64,000 bases of DNA from NCBI RefSeq assembly GCF_004798965.1, contig NZ_SDSD01000008.1:62001-126000 (forward strand), written 5' to 3'. Positions 1 through 8,795 of the stretch are shown here, piece by piece; position 1 is the first letter of the stretch, and every line of letters begins with the position of its first letter. A model generated the notes under the pieces. That model was not told the origin of the DNA. It made no database searches and saw only the letters and a program-made list of their open reading frames with translations. The stretch comes from Onishia niordana (GTDB lineage Bacteria; Pseudomonadota; Gammaproteobacteria; Pseudomonadales; Halomonadaceae). The translations under genes were made by a program, and so were the position numbers.

Positions 1-293
1 GCTACTTCAACCCGCGCAAAGATGCCAGCGGTAATGCCCAACTGACCGTCAGCCATCAAACGCCCCTGGGCTATCGGCAAGCCTTCCTACAGAGCCTGCA
101 AATCGGGGCCGGAAGCTACTGGCAAGACACCTTCGGCAGCGATGCTACCTGGCTTATCGGTTACGGGCATGAATGGCTGTTCGCCCCTGTCCTGCGGTTC
201 CGCTATGGCGTCATCCGCATGAAGAATGTCTACGATGGTTCGCCCGAGTACACCAATCGCGTGACGGCTGGCCTCGAGTGGAGGTTCTTATGA
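1..293 (+). CDS. pgaA: PgaA C-terminal end (PNAG export porin), partial
   Basis: The open frame runs in from the left edge (first full codon at base 3) to a TGA at 291-293, giving about 96 residues. Alternating polar and aromatic residues and the ending GLEWRFL fit the last strands of an outer-membrane beta-barrel. The identification as PgaA, which exports poly-beta-1,6-N-acetylglucosamine through the outer membrane, rests mainly on position: it overlaps pgaB by an ATGA-type junction and the pgaBCD order follows. The TPR domain and start lie outside the window. Confidence 0.8.
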   Translation, partial: YFNPRKDASGNAQLTVSHQTPLGYRQAFLQSLQIGAGSYWQDTFGSDATWLIGYGHEWLFAPVLRFRYGVIRMKNVYDGSPEYTNRVTAGLEWRFL

Positions 294-2263
294 GCCCCCT
301 GCGTACCTTCCACGGACTCCTCACCTGCCTCACATTCGCCATCCTGCTGAGCATGGCCACAGGGGCTCAGGCGTCTCGAGCGCCCGGTAGCTTCAGCGTC
401 ATCAGCTATCACGATGTCGTGGACCTGGATGCCACCCCGAACCTCAAGATCTACCCTCAGACCATCACGCGTAACCGCTTGATTCAGCATTTCAATCTGA
501 TGGTGGAGCTGGGCTACCAGCCGGTCAGTTTCCAGGCGATTCTGGATGCTAGAGCCGGCCGCCGGCCGCTGCCGGACAAGGCCATACTGCTTAGCTTCGA
601 CGACGGTTATCGCAGTTTCCACGATATCGTCTATCCCTTGCTTCAGCTCTATAACTTTCCCGCCATCACGGCCGTTGTGACCGGCTGGCTGGATATCCCC
701 GCGACACGCCAAGTGCCTTACGGTGACGATCGAGTACCACGTGAGCGATTCATGTCCTGGGATCAGTTGCGCGAGCTGCAACGCTCACCGCTGGTGGAGG
801 TAGCCTCTCACACTGATGACCTGCACTACGGCGCCATCGGCAATCCCTTCGGCAATGAGCAACCGGCCGCGACGACCAGCATCTGGTCGGCCAGCAGTTA
901 CGAGAGCGAAGCTGAGTATCTGGCGCGGGTAGGCGCTGACCTCAAGCGCTCCAGCGAACGCCTGAAGGAAGAGCTCGGCACCCCGCCGCGGATCATGGTC
1001 TGGCCCTATGGCGGCTACAACCGGGCAGCCCTGACGCTTTCCTCACAAGCCGGCATGCCACATACCTTCAGTCTGTGGTCACATGTAAATCGGCTTGAGG
1101 AAGGCACCCGCGACATGGGGCGTTTTCTGGTCGATCAGGAAACGACGCTTGAAACCCTGGAAGAAATGCTGAGTAACCGCACCTGGTCTCGTACCGATCA
1201 ACGCATCGTGCATGTCGACCTGGATTACATTTATGACCCGGACCTTGCTCAGCAGAACCAGAACCTCGACGTCCTGATCGAACGGATCAGTTCCCTGCAT
1301 GTCAGCACCGTCTACCTGCAGGCCTTCGCCGACGGCAATGGTGATGGGGTAGCCGAGGCGCTGTACTTCCCCAACCGCCACATGTCCATGCAGGCCGACC
1401 TCTTCAACCGCGTCGCCTGGCAACTCAAGAAGCGCGCCAACGTGGCTGTCTACGCCTGGATGCCGGTCATGGCCTTCGATCTGGGTGAGTCGGGGCGCTA
1501 TGTGAGCGATTCCCGTCTGGCAGGCCCCAATCCGGAGGCCTACCGGCGTCTATCCCCCTTCGTGCCCGCCAACCGCCAGATCCTTCGGGAGATCTACGAG
1601 GACCTGGGACGCATGACCAAGTTCGACGGACTGCTGTTCCACGACGACGCCACCCTCAACGACTTCGAGGACAGCAGCCCCGCCGCGATGGCCTGGTATC
1701 GACAGCAGTGGGGCCTTGAGGGCGATATCGCGGACTGGCGCGAAGACGATGCCCAGCTTGGGCGCTGGTCACAGCTCAAGACCGACTTCTTGATCGATCT
1801 GACCCATGAGCTCACAGAAGCGGCCAATCATTACCGTCACGAAGACAACCGGGAATTCAGGACATCACGCAACATCTATGCACCTGTCGTGCTCAACCCC
1901 GAGAGTGAGGCTTGGTTCGCGCAGGATCTCGAGGCCATTGCTGCCGCCTATGACTTCACTGCGGTCATGGCCATGCCCTATATGGAACAAGCCGAGGACG
2001 CCGAGGCATGGCTTGAAGAACTGGCACACACGGCACTGGCGCGGGTGCCTACCGAGCGCCTGGTCTTCGAACTTCAAGCTCGCGACTGGCGCTATCAGAC
2101 ACCGGTAGCCGGCAGCACGCTCGCCCGCTGGATGCAGATCTTGCGGCGGGCGGGCATCAAGCACTATGGCTATTATCCCGACGATTTCCTCAACGATCAT
2201 CCACCAGCGTCGACGCTACGGCGTGAGTTTTCGCTGGCCGATCATCTGGGAGATGGCAAATGA
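290..2263 (+). CDS. pgaB: PgaB, poly-beta-1,6-GlcNAc N-deacetylase
   Basis: This is a periplasmic enzyme that partially de-N-acetylates PNAG so it can be exported (family knowledge). The protein is about 657 residues, close to the E. coli length. Residues 1-28 look like a signal peptide (ATGAQA, then S). The NodB-type deacetylase domain spans roughly 35-300, with SFDDG at 102-106, the metal-site histidines in SHTDDLH (174-180) and WPYGG near 238-242. The C-terminal glycoside-hydrolase-like domain (about 305-655) carries LFHDDATLND near 449. The ATG at 290 overlaps the pgaA stop, which supports this start over an upstream in-frame ATG at 173. There is no lipobox cysteine, unlike the lipoprotein form in E. 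coli. Confidence 0.93.
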   Translation: MSPLRTFHGLLTCLTFAILLSMATGAQASRAPGSFSVISYHDVVDLDATPNLKIYPQTITRNRLIQHFNLMVELGYQPVSFQAILDARAGRRPLPDKAILLSFDDGYRSFHDIVYPLLQLYNFPAITAVVTGWLDIPATRQVPYGDDRVPRERFMSWDQLRELQRSPLVEVASHTDDLHYGAIGNPFGNEQPAATTSIWSASSYESEAEYLARVGADLKRSSERLKEELGTPPRIMVWPYGGYNRAALTLSSQAGMPHTFSLWSHVNRLEEGTRDMGRFLVDQETTLETLEEMLSNRTWSRTDQRIVHVDLDYIYDPDLAQQNQNLDVLIERISSLHVSTVYLQAFADGNGDGVAEALYFPNRHMSMQADLFNRVAWQLKKRANVAVYAWMPVMAFDLGESGRYVSDSRLAGPNPEAYRRLSPFVPANRQILREIYEDLGRMTKFDGLLFHDDATLNDFEDSSPAAMAWYRQQWGLEGDIADWREDDAQLGRWSQLKTDFLIDLTHELTEAANHYRHEDNREFRTSRNIYAPVVLNPESEAWFAQDLEAIAAAYDFTAVMAMPYMEQAEDAEAWLEELAHTALARVPTERLVFELQARDWRYQTPVAGSTLARWMQILRRAGIKHYGYYPDDFLNDHPPASTLRREFSLADHLGDGK

Positions 2264-3516
2264 ACCTGTCCCCCATGGAGCTACTGACCCTCTTCACGAT
2301 TGTCTATCCGTGCCTGATGGCGACCGTCTGGATCAGTGGCGGCCTCTACTACTACTTCCATTGGGAGATCAGACAGCCCGCACCGCCCCGCGAGCTGCTG
2401 ACCCGCCGCGGTCCTCGCGTCAGTGTCCTGGTGCCCTGCTTCAATGAGGGCGCCAACATCTCAGAGACGCTTGCTCACCTGCTGCGTCAGAACTATCGCA
2501 ACCTGGAGATCGTTGCCATCAACGATGGTAGCCAGGATGACACAGGGGCTCGGCTGGATGCCCTCGCCAGTCGCCACAGGCGCCTCAGGGTCCTGCATCA
2601 GGCTAACCAGGGCAAGGCCAGCGCCATGAATCATGGCCTTTCACAGGCCAGCGGCGACATCATTGTCGGCATCGATGGCGATGCCGTACTCGACTACGAT
2701 GCCGTGGGCTGGATGGTGGCGCACTTCATCGCCGGCGATCGGGTCGGTGCCGTCACCGGCAACCCTCGCGTACGCACGCGCTCCACCGCCATCGGCAAGA
2801 TACAGACCGGCGAATTCTCCTCGATCATTGGCTTGATCAAGCGCGCCCAGCGCATCTACGGCATGGTGTTCACCATCTCGGGCGTCATCTGCGCGTTCCG
2901 GCGACGTGCCGTCGAAGATGTCGGCGGCTGGAGCACCGACATGATCACCGAAGACATCGACATCAGTTGGAAGCTACAGCTCAACGGCTGGCAGGTCCGC
3001 TACGAGCCTCATGCGCTGTGCTGGGTGCTGATGCCCGAAACGCTGCGGGGCCTTTTCCGTCAGCGGCTGCGTTGGGCTCAGGGGGGCGCCGAGGCCTTCC
3101 TGCGCTATGCCACATCTGCCTTCACCTGGCGCAATCGCCGTTTCTGGCCACTGCTAGCTGAGTATCTGCTGAGTGTGACCTGGTGCTACAGCCTGCTGGG
3201 CCTGATGATTTTTTGGCTCATGCACCAGGCCCTGGTGCTTCCTGGAGAAGGCTTCCCGAGTGCACTGCTGGCGATGGCGGCAGGGCCGATGCTGATCCTG
3301 TGCCTTTGCCAGTTTGCCGTGAGCTTCCTGATCGACAGCCGCTATGACAACAGCATGCGCGACTGCCTGTTCTGGTGTATCTGGTATCCCTTCGCCTACT
3401 GGCTATTGAACCTATCCACGGTCGTATTAGCCGTGCCCAAGGCAATGCGGCGACGTCGCGGTCAGCCCGCCATCTGGCGAAGCCCTGACCGAGGAGAGGT
3501 GTTCCGTGACTCGTAA
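2260..3516 (+). CDS. pgaC: PgaC, PNAG synthase glycosyltransferase
   Basis: A 418-residue inner-membrane family 2 glycosyltransferase that polymerises UDP-GlcNAc into PNAG. One N-terminal membrane segment (about 8-32) precedes the cytoplasmic GT domain, with VPCFNE, NDGSQDDT, a DGD motif (GIDGDAVLD), TEDIDIS and the RQRLRWAQGG (QxxRW-type) signature. Several C-terminal membrane segments follow (about 300-390). It overlaps pgaB by 4 bp (ATGA) and pgaD by 11 bp, so translational coupling is likely. Activity is normally stimulated by cyclic di-GMP acting through PgaC/PgaD (established for E. coli). Confidence 0.95.
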   Translation: MNLSPMELLTLFTIVYPCLMATVWISGGLYYYFHWEIRQPAPPRELLTRRGPRVSVLVPCFNEGANISETLAHLLRQNYRNLEIVAINDGSQDDTGARLDALASRHRRLRVLHQANQGKASAMNHGLSQASGDIIVGIDGDAVLDYDAVGWMVAHFIAGDRVGAVTGNPRVRTRSTAIGKIQTGEFSSIIGLIKRAQRIYGMVFTISGVICAFRRRAVEDVGGWSTDMITEDIDISWKLQLNGWQVRYEPHALCWVLMPETLRGLFRQRLRWAQGGAEAFLRYATSAFTWRNRRFWPLLAEYLLSVTWCYSLLGLMIFWLMHQALVLPGEGFPSALLAMAAGPMLILCLCQFAVSFLIDSRYDNSMRDCLFWCIWYPFAYWLLNLSTVVLAVPKAMRRRRGQPAIWRSPDRGEVFRDS

Positions 3517-3916
3517 ACTGCACCCCATCGTCATTCGTAACCCCCGACGCCGGGGCCTTGTCTTCCGTCTGCGTGATGCCTTGCTGGTCACGGCCACCCT
3601 GGGCTTGTGGGGCGCGGTGATCGGGCAGAGCATCCTGCTGATAACGGATGAGGCGCTCGCTCTTCAGCATGTCTACCTGCTACAAGCGCTGAAGCTGCTT
3701 GCCATCAACTTCGCCGTCGTCTTCGTCATGCTGCACGGCTGGGTACTCTACGAGTCACTGCGTGCTCGTAGGCATCAAAAGAGCCTGATGGAAAGACCAG
3801 AAGCTCGGCCCCCCGGTCTTCCCAGGCGTGTGGTCCAGCGCACCTATCCGCATGTTCTTTCCTGCCGTAGCGGCTGGTTTGTCACCATCATCTTCCTGAC
3901 CGACATCCTTACCTAG
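3506..3916 (+). CDS. pgaD: PgaD, PNAG synthase small subunit
   Basis: A 136-residue protein with two membrane segments (about 24-46 and 58-82), matching the size and topology of PgaD, the partner of PgaC. It starts at a GTG at 3506, 11 bp before the pgaC stop, with gaggag just upstream. Sequence similarity is weak in this family, so the call rests on position, size and topology. The C-terminal 50 residues are basic and end in a hydrophobic stretch, which is longer than expected for a simple cytoplasmic tail. Confidence 0.8.
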   Translation: MTRKLHPIVIRNPRRRGLVFRLRDALLVTATLGLWGAVIGQSILLITDEALALQHVYLLQALKLLAINFAVVFVMLHGWVLYESLRARRHQKSLMERPEARPPGLPRRVVQRTYPHVLSCRSGWFVTIIFLTDILT

Positions 3917-3989
3917 CGCCTCGATGGCACAGGCGCAGGTTCGCCACGCCGCACGAATACGCCTTGAGGAAGGCCACCAGCAGAATGGA

Positions 3990-4856
3990 TCAAGTGCCTT
4001 CAGCCTGTATCTGGACCCGCGTCGCACATCTACCGCGTCCCAATGACACCAGACTCTTCTCAGCGGGAAAGGTCGCCAGATGCTCGGTAGCGATGCCGAT
4101 GCGTATCTCGGTGAGACGCCGATTTCCCCGCCCGCCACACTCAAGCCGCAATGCCCGCCCCGTGCCTTCGCCAAAGGCGGCCTCAAAGGCCGCAATCAGC
4201 GCATTACGCCCGACATCGCCACCACGATGATGATTGACGAAAGCCCCGAAGGCACTGCTGTTCACCGTGTCACGCAGTGCCACGGCGGCGGCGAAATAGT
4301 CATCAACCGGCAGCGACAGACAGGCTGCATGCTTGGCGAACTGATAACGATCAAGACAGCTCGCGCGACCCGGCATGGCACGCTCGAGGGATTGCTCAAG
4401 CGCATCTGACAAATCAAACGGGGGATGAGCACGGCAGAAGCTGCCACTGGCTCGCGGCGATTCGATGAAGCAACCCTGCCGCCACCACTGCTCACGCTTC
4501 ACGCCATCGGCAGCGAAGCGCGCCGGTAGGGAGGGCCAAAGGCCATGCAGCACGAAGCCATCCGCGGCGCCTTTCGCCAGTGACGCATCACGACATTCCC
4601 GGGGCGGCTGGCGACGCGTGCTGCAAAAACCGGGATGCCAGGTCAACGCCAGGGTGTAATGAGCGAAGTCCTCAGGACCGGCGTGTGTGGCAAGGAAGGC
4701 CAATGAGGCCCCCTTGGCAGACTCGGCCGCTGCCGTGTCTGACCGCGCAACGGCCGCCCCACTCATCACACACCCAAGCCACAAGACGAACAACGTATCG
4801 ACGAGCACGTAGCGTGTCAGCGCACGCTTGATCGGCCAGCGCAGAAAGCGAGACAT
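3990..4856 (-). CDS. Ribonuclease T2 family protein (RNase I-like)
   Basis: A 288-residue secreted RNase T2-type protein. An N-terminal hydrophobic signal segment (about 17-38) precedes the fold. The CAS I motif is LHGLWPS with its histidine. The CAS II region reads YQFAKHAACLS, so the usual E-x-x-K-H-G has Gln in place of the catalytic Glu and Ala in place of Gly. The WHPGFC region fits the WPxxFC segment of the family. These enzymes cut single-stranded RNA in the periplasm to 2',3'-cyclic nucleotides. The start has AAGGAG just upstream. It converges on pgaD and is unlikely to be part of the pga unit. Confidence 0.85.
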   Translation of the reverse strand: MSRFLRWPIKRALTRYVLVDTLFVLWLGCVMSGAAVARSDTAAAESAKGASLAFLATHAGPEDFAHYTLALTWHPGFCSTRRQPPRECRDASLAKGAADGFVLHGLWPSLPARFAADGVKREQWWRQGCFIESPRASGSFCRAHPPFDLSDALEQSLERAMPGRASCLDRYQFAKHAACLSLPVDDYFAAAVALRDTVNSSAFGAFVNHHRGGDVGRNALIAAFEAAFGEGTGRALRLECGGRGNRRLTEIRIGIATEHLATFPAEKSLVSLGRGRCATRVQIQAEGT

Positions 4857-5020
4857 GATCTCTCCTTAATCAAAGAAGGTAGCGCGATTTAAGGGCAAAA
4901 GGGGGATCGGCGTCAGTAACGTCACAAGCGTCCTGTCAGGGCGAATCAATAACACTTGCCAGAGCCTGACAACTCGGATAATAATCCGCGCCTTTCGCAG
5001 GAGTTAACGAACATTCCCTA

Positions 5021-5839
5021 ATGAAGATAATCACGTTCGACGTCTTTCGCACCCTGGGCATCCCTGGCGTACGCTATATCAAGCCCGAGCGCATGTACGA
5101 TCATCTCGAAGAAATCCAGGCGGCCGACTGGCTATTGTTCCCGGCCTACTGGCAGGTGCACACCCTGGTCTACGGGCTCAAGGCGCGTATCTTCCCGAGC
5201 CTTGCCAGCTATCACTTGGGGCACAACAAGGTCGAACAGACCCGTGCCTTCATGGCGATTTGCCCGGAACATGTGCCGCCGACCGAGATTCTCGGCACCT
5301 CGCGTGCCTCGCTGGATCGGGTAGTAGAACGCTTTGGCTATCCCTTTATCGCCAAGCGCATCAAGAGCTCGATGGGCGAGGGCATCAGCCTGATCGACTG
5401 CCGCGAGGCGCTGGACGCGCATATCGAGGAAGAACCGGTTCTCTATGCCCAAAAGCGACTGCCGATCGACCGTGACCTGCGTATCGTAGTGGTCGGCGGC
5501 GAAGTGCTCACCGCTTACTGGCGGGTCACGCCACTGGGGGGTTACCTCTCCAACATCAGCCAGGGCGGCCGTGTCGAGCATGATGATATCCCCGAAGCAG
5601 CCATCGCACTGGCGCTGCGCCTGGCCCGGGAACTCGATATCGACCATGCCGGCTTCGACATCGCCATGGTCGACGGCCATCCCTATGTGTTCGAGTTCAA
5701 CCGCCTATTCGGCAACCAGGGCATCGCCGACAGCAGCAAGCGCATCGGCCGCGCCATCCTGCGCATGCTAGGCCTTGGCGACGACCGGGACCCCGACGGC
5801 GACCCGGACGGCGAGCCACCGCTTCAGCTTACCGCCTGA
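5021..5839 (+). CDS. ATP-grasp domain protein (RimK-like)
   Basis: A 272-residue protein with an ATP-grasp fold similar to the RimK alpha-L-glutamate ligase group. Residues 105-125 (GYPFIAKRIKSSMGEGIS) look like the ATP-binding lysine and glycine-rich loop. RDLRIVVVGG and YVFEFNRLFGNQG match the strand and the metal-binding Glu/Asn near the end of such domains. The N-terminal 90 residues are unlike canonical RimK. Such enzymes join an amino acid or amine to a carboxylate through an acyl-phosphate; the substrate here is unknown. The C-terminus is a short Asp-rich tail. No good Shine-Dalgarno sits close to the ATG. Confidence 0.75.
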   Translation: MKIITFDVFRTLGIPGVRYIKPERMYDHLEEIQAADWLLFPAYWQVHTLVYGLKARIFPSLASYHLGHNKVEQTRAFMAICPEHVPPTEILGTSRASLDRVVERFGYPFIAKRIKSSMGEGISLIDCREALDAHIEEEPVLYAQKRLPIDRDLRIVVVGGEVLTAYWRVTPLGGYLSNISQGGRVEHDDIPEAAIALALRLARELDIDHAGFDIAMVDGHPYVFEFNRLFGNQGIADSSKRIGRAILRMLGLGDDRDPDGDPDGEPPLQLTA

Positions 5840-5869
5840 GCGGCGTCTCCGCCGGCGGGTGCATGGGGA

Positions 5870-7207
5870 TCAATCGCCCTTCAGGCGCCCGCCCATCTCC
5901 TGTGCCAGATCGACCGCATAGTGATCGGTCATGCCACCAATAAAGTCGAGCATCCGCCGGTAACTGTCGTAGAGGCTCCAGGATGCCCGCGGGGTGTTCT
6001 CGCCGATCAACGCCAGCACCCGCTGATGCTTGAAGCTCGAGTGCCCGGTGGTATGCAGCTCGTAGGCAGCGCCGATAAAGGCCTCGAGCAGGATGCCGAG
6101 GGTCGTGTAGGCGCCGATCTCCAGCTTGGCCTTGCGCTCGTTCTGGAAGATGCGTTCGCGCGCCAGCTGTTTGGCGGCGCTCACCCCCCAGCCAAGGTCC
6201 GGGTGGCAGAGCTCCAGCAAGTCATCGTTGAGCGTGCCGGCAAGCATCGCCTGTTCATGCTGAACGAAGACCGCACCGACATCATTGACCGCCCGTTCCA
6301 TGGCAGCGCCACGCAGCACGGCAATGCGGCGCCGTTGGGACACGCCCTGCTCGGTCATGGCGTGGTAGTCCTCCGGCTCACCGCCGGCGATCTGAATCAG
6401 GATATCGGCGACTTCATCGAAGCGCAGGATGCCCATTTCCAGGCCATCCTCGAGATCCAGAAGCGCATAGCAGATGTCGTCGGCGGCCTCGACCAGATAG
6501 GCCAGCGGATGGCGGCACCAGGCCCAGTCGTCGCGCTGCTTGAGCCCGAGCCGGCGTGCCACTTCGGCAAGCTGCTCGCGCTCGGACTGATAGCAGCCAA
6601 ACTTGCCAGCCGTGCCGCCGTGTTCCACCGTCCACGGATACTTGAGCAGGGTGCCAAGCGTGGCCCCGGTCAGGCGCATGCCGCCGTTGAACTGGTTGTA
6701 TTCGATCTGGGTGACGATGCGAAACCCCTGAGCGTTGCCCTCATAGGTCAGCAGGTCGCGGCGCTGAAGCGGCGATAATTCCTCGAGATAACCAAGGCCA
6801 TCGGCCTCGGCGCGTTTGAACCAGTCGCGTATGGCATACTCGCCGGCGTGTCCGAAGGGCGGGTTGCCGATATCGTGCCCCAGACATGCCGCCTGCACGA
6901 TCACGCCAAGGTCCGCGGGAGTGATCCAGTCGGGCAGCCGCTCGCGCAGCCCCTCACCGACGATCATGCCCAGGCTTCTGCCCACGCAGCCGACCTCCAT
7001 CGAATGCGTCAGACGGGTATGGATATGGTCATTATCGGTCAGCGGATGCACCTGGGTCTTGCGCCCCAGACGCCGGAAAGAGCCGGCGAAGACGATCCGG
7101 TCATGGTCCTTGTGAAACGGGCTGCGGCCCAGCTCCTCACGTAGCGCGCGGGGCTTGTCGTTGAGCCGGTGCGGGTCCAGCAGGTGTTCCCAATGCATCA
7201 GCGTCAT
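5870..7207 (-). CDS. dgt: dGTP triphosphohydrolase-like HD protein
   Basis: A 445-residue HD-superfamily dGTPase, which hydrolyses dGTP to deoxyguanosine and triphosphate. The histidine/aspartate metal site is visible in RLTHSMEV and ACLGHDIGNPPFGHAGE, the hallmark of the Dgt family, and YLVEAADDICY carries the last aspartate. The N-terminal DHDRIVFAGSFRRLGRKTQV is typical of bacterial dNTPases. GAGGAGG lies ahead of the ATG at 7207. At 445 residues it is shorter than E. coli Dgt (about 505), so it may belong to the broader dNTP triphosphohydrolase group. It is convergent with the ATP-grasp gene, 30 bp away. Confidence 0.92.
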   Translation of the reverse strand: MTLMHWEHLLDPHRLNDKPRALREELGRSPFHKDHDRIVFAGSFRRLGRKTQVHPLTDNDHIHTRLTHSMEVGCVGRSLGMIVGEGLRERLPDWITPADLGVIVQAACLGHDIGNPPFGHAGEYAIRDWFKRAEADGLGYLEELSPLQRRDLLTYEGNAQGFRIVTQIEYNQFNGGMRLTGATLGTLLKYPWTVEHGGTAGKFGCYQSEREQLAEVARRLGLKQRDDWAWCRHPLAYLVEAADDICYALLDLEDGLEMGILRFDEVADILIQIAGGEPEDYHAMTEQGVSQRRRIAVLRGAAMERAVNDVGAVFVQHEQAMLAGTLNDDLLELCHPDLGWGVSAAKQLARERIFQNERKAKLEIGAYTTLGILLEAFIGAAYELHTTGHSSFKHQRVLALIGENTPRASWSLYDSYRRMLDFIGGMTDHYAVDLAQEMGGRLKGD

Positions 7208-7297
7208 GGCGCCTCCTCAGGTCAGGGGCTCCATTCTGGCACCCCCCTTGCCAACCGGCCAGCACCTCCCGCTTACCGACGCCATTGCATGACGCAC

Positions 7298-8707
7298 TCA
7301 GTCGTCGGCGAGCGCCGGCAGCAGCACCTTGAGTTTTCGGGTGAGTGTATTACGTCCCCAACCGAGTAGCTCGGCGGCCTCGCCCTTGCGCCCACCGGTA
7401 TGCTTGAGCGCGGTTTCAATGAGGATGCGCTCGAAGTCCGGCACCGCCTCCTCGAGCAGATGCGTCTGGCCGGCCGCCAGGGCACGATCGGCCCACTCAC
7501 GAAAGGCGCTGCGCCAGTCGCCGGCCGCCACCTCAGTGCCCTCGGTCGAGCGTAGCTCCGGCGGCAGGTCGTCGATCATCACCTCGCGGCCGGAGGCCAT
7601 CACGGTCAGCCAACGACAGGTGTTCTCCAGCTGGCGCACATTGCCAGGCCAGGGCAGCCGCGCCAGATGGCTTTCGGCTTCCGGGGTCAGCACCTTGGCT
7701 TCGGCGGACAGTTCCTTGGCCGCCTCGGCAAGAAAATGCTGCGTCAGGCGCGGGATATCTTCGCGGCGTTCGGCAAGGGTCGGCAGATGCACGCGAATCA
7801 CATTGAGGCGATGGAACAGGTCTTCGCGGAAGCGTCCATCGCTGACCAGGGTCTCGAGGTTCTGGTGGGTAGCGGCAATGATCCGCACGTCCGCCTTCAC
7901 CGAAACGTGGCCGCCGACCCGATAGAACTCACCGTCGGCCAGCACGCGCAGCAGCCGGGTCTGGGTATCCGGTGGCATGTCGCCGATTTCATCGAGAAAC
8001 AGGGTCCCGCCGTCGGCCTGCTCGAAGCGACCCCGGCGCTGGGCGGCGGCACCGGTAAAGGCGCCCTTCTCATGGCCGAATAGCTCGGACTCCATCAGGT
8101 CCTTGGGAATCGCGGCCATGTTCAGGGCGATGAACGGCTTGCCAGCCCGCGGGCTGTGCTGGTGCAAGGCCTGGGCGACACGCTCCTTGCCGGTGCCGGA
8201 CTCGCCGTTGATCAATACGGTGATATGCGAATGCGAGAGCCGACCGATGGCGCGAAACACCTCCTGCATGGCCGGCGCTTCGCCGATGATTTCGGCCCCC
8301 AGGCCTTCAGGCGCCTCGAAGGGGCGCTGGCGTTCGCGGGCATGGGCGACGGCACGCCGCACGAGGGCCAGTGCCTCATCGACATCGAAGGGCTTGGGAA
8401 GGTACTCGAAGGCGCCGCCCTGATAAGAGGCCACGGCACTGTCGAGATCCGAATGGGCGGTCATCACGATCACCGGCAGGTCCGGATAAAGCTCGCGGAC
8501 CCGCGCCATCAGCTCGAGGCCATCGAGCCCCGGCATGCGGATATCCGTGATCAGCACATCGGGAGGCGATGTTTCCAGGCTGGCGAGCGCCGAATCACCT
8601 CGCTCGAAGCTCTCGACCGAAAGATCCGGCTGCGCCAGGGAGCGCTCCAGCACCCAACGGATGGCACGGTCGTCGTCGACGATAACGATACGCGCGGGGT
8701 CGGTCAT
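7298..8707 (-). CDS. ntrC: NtrC, nitrogen regulation response regulator
   Basis: A sigma-54 activator of 469 residues, the same length as E. coli NtrC. The receiver domain (1-120) has its phosphoacceptor Asp at 55 (LITDIRMPG). The AAA+ domain (about 140-380) has Walker A GESGTGKE and the sigma-54 contact loop GAFTGA. A Fis-type helix-turn-helix ends the protein (HTGGRKGEAAELLGWGRNTL). The start MTDPARIVIVDDD at 8707 was chosen because the receiver begins there; a longer frame adds 52 residues, partly from tandem repeats. It lies 88 bp after ntrB and should be phosphorylated by it to activate glnA under nitrogen limitation. Confidence 0.97.
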   Translation of the reverse strand: MTDPARIVIVDDDRAIRWVLERSLAQPDLSVESFERGDSALASLETSPPDVLITDIRMPGLDGLELMARVRELYPDLPVIVMTAHSDLDSAVASYQGGAFEYLPKPFDVDEALALVRRAVAHARERQRPFEAPEGLGAEIIGEAPAMQEVFRAIGRLSHSHITVLINGESGTGKERVAQALHQHSPRAGKPFIALNMAAIPKDLMESELFGHEKGAFTGAAAQRRGRFEQADGGTLFLDEIGDMPPDTQTRLLRVLADGEFYRVGGHVSVKADVRIIAATHQNLETLVSDGRFREDLFHRLNVIRVHLPTLAERREDIPRLTQHFLAEAAKELSAEAKVLTPEAESHLARLPWPGNVRQLENTCRWLTVMASGREVMIDDLPPELRSTEGTEVAAGDWRSAFREWADRALAAGQTHLLEEAVPDFERILIETALKHTGGRKGEAAELLGWGRNTLTRKLKVLLPALADD

Positions 8708-8748
8708 GAGGCCTCCAGCGGGATAAGGGCGTGAGCCGTAAGGGAAGT

Positions 8749-8784
8749 GTGAGCAACAAGAGACGTGTGAGCAGCAAGAGACGT
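8749..8784. repeat. 18-bp tandem repeat (x2) between ntrB and ntrC
   Basis: Two adjacent 18-bp copies of gtgagcaacaagagacgt differ at one base. They sit in the 88-bp ntrB-ntrC gap and give the translated-looking CCSHVSCCSH string if read upstream of ntrC, which argues against an N-terminal extension of NtrC. Confidence 0.9.
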
Positions 8785-8795
8785 GATAGTGGCCA

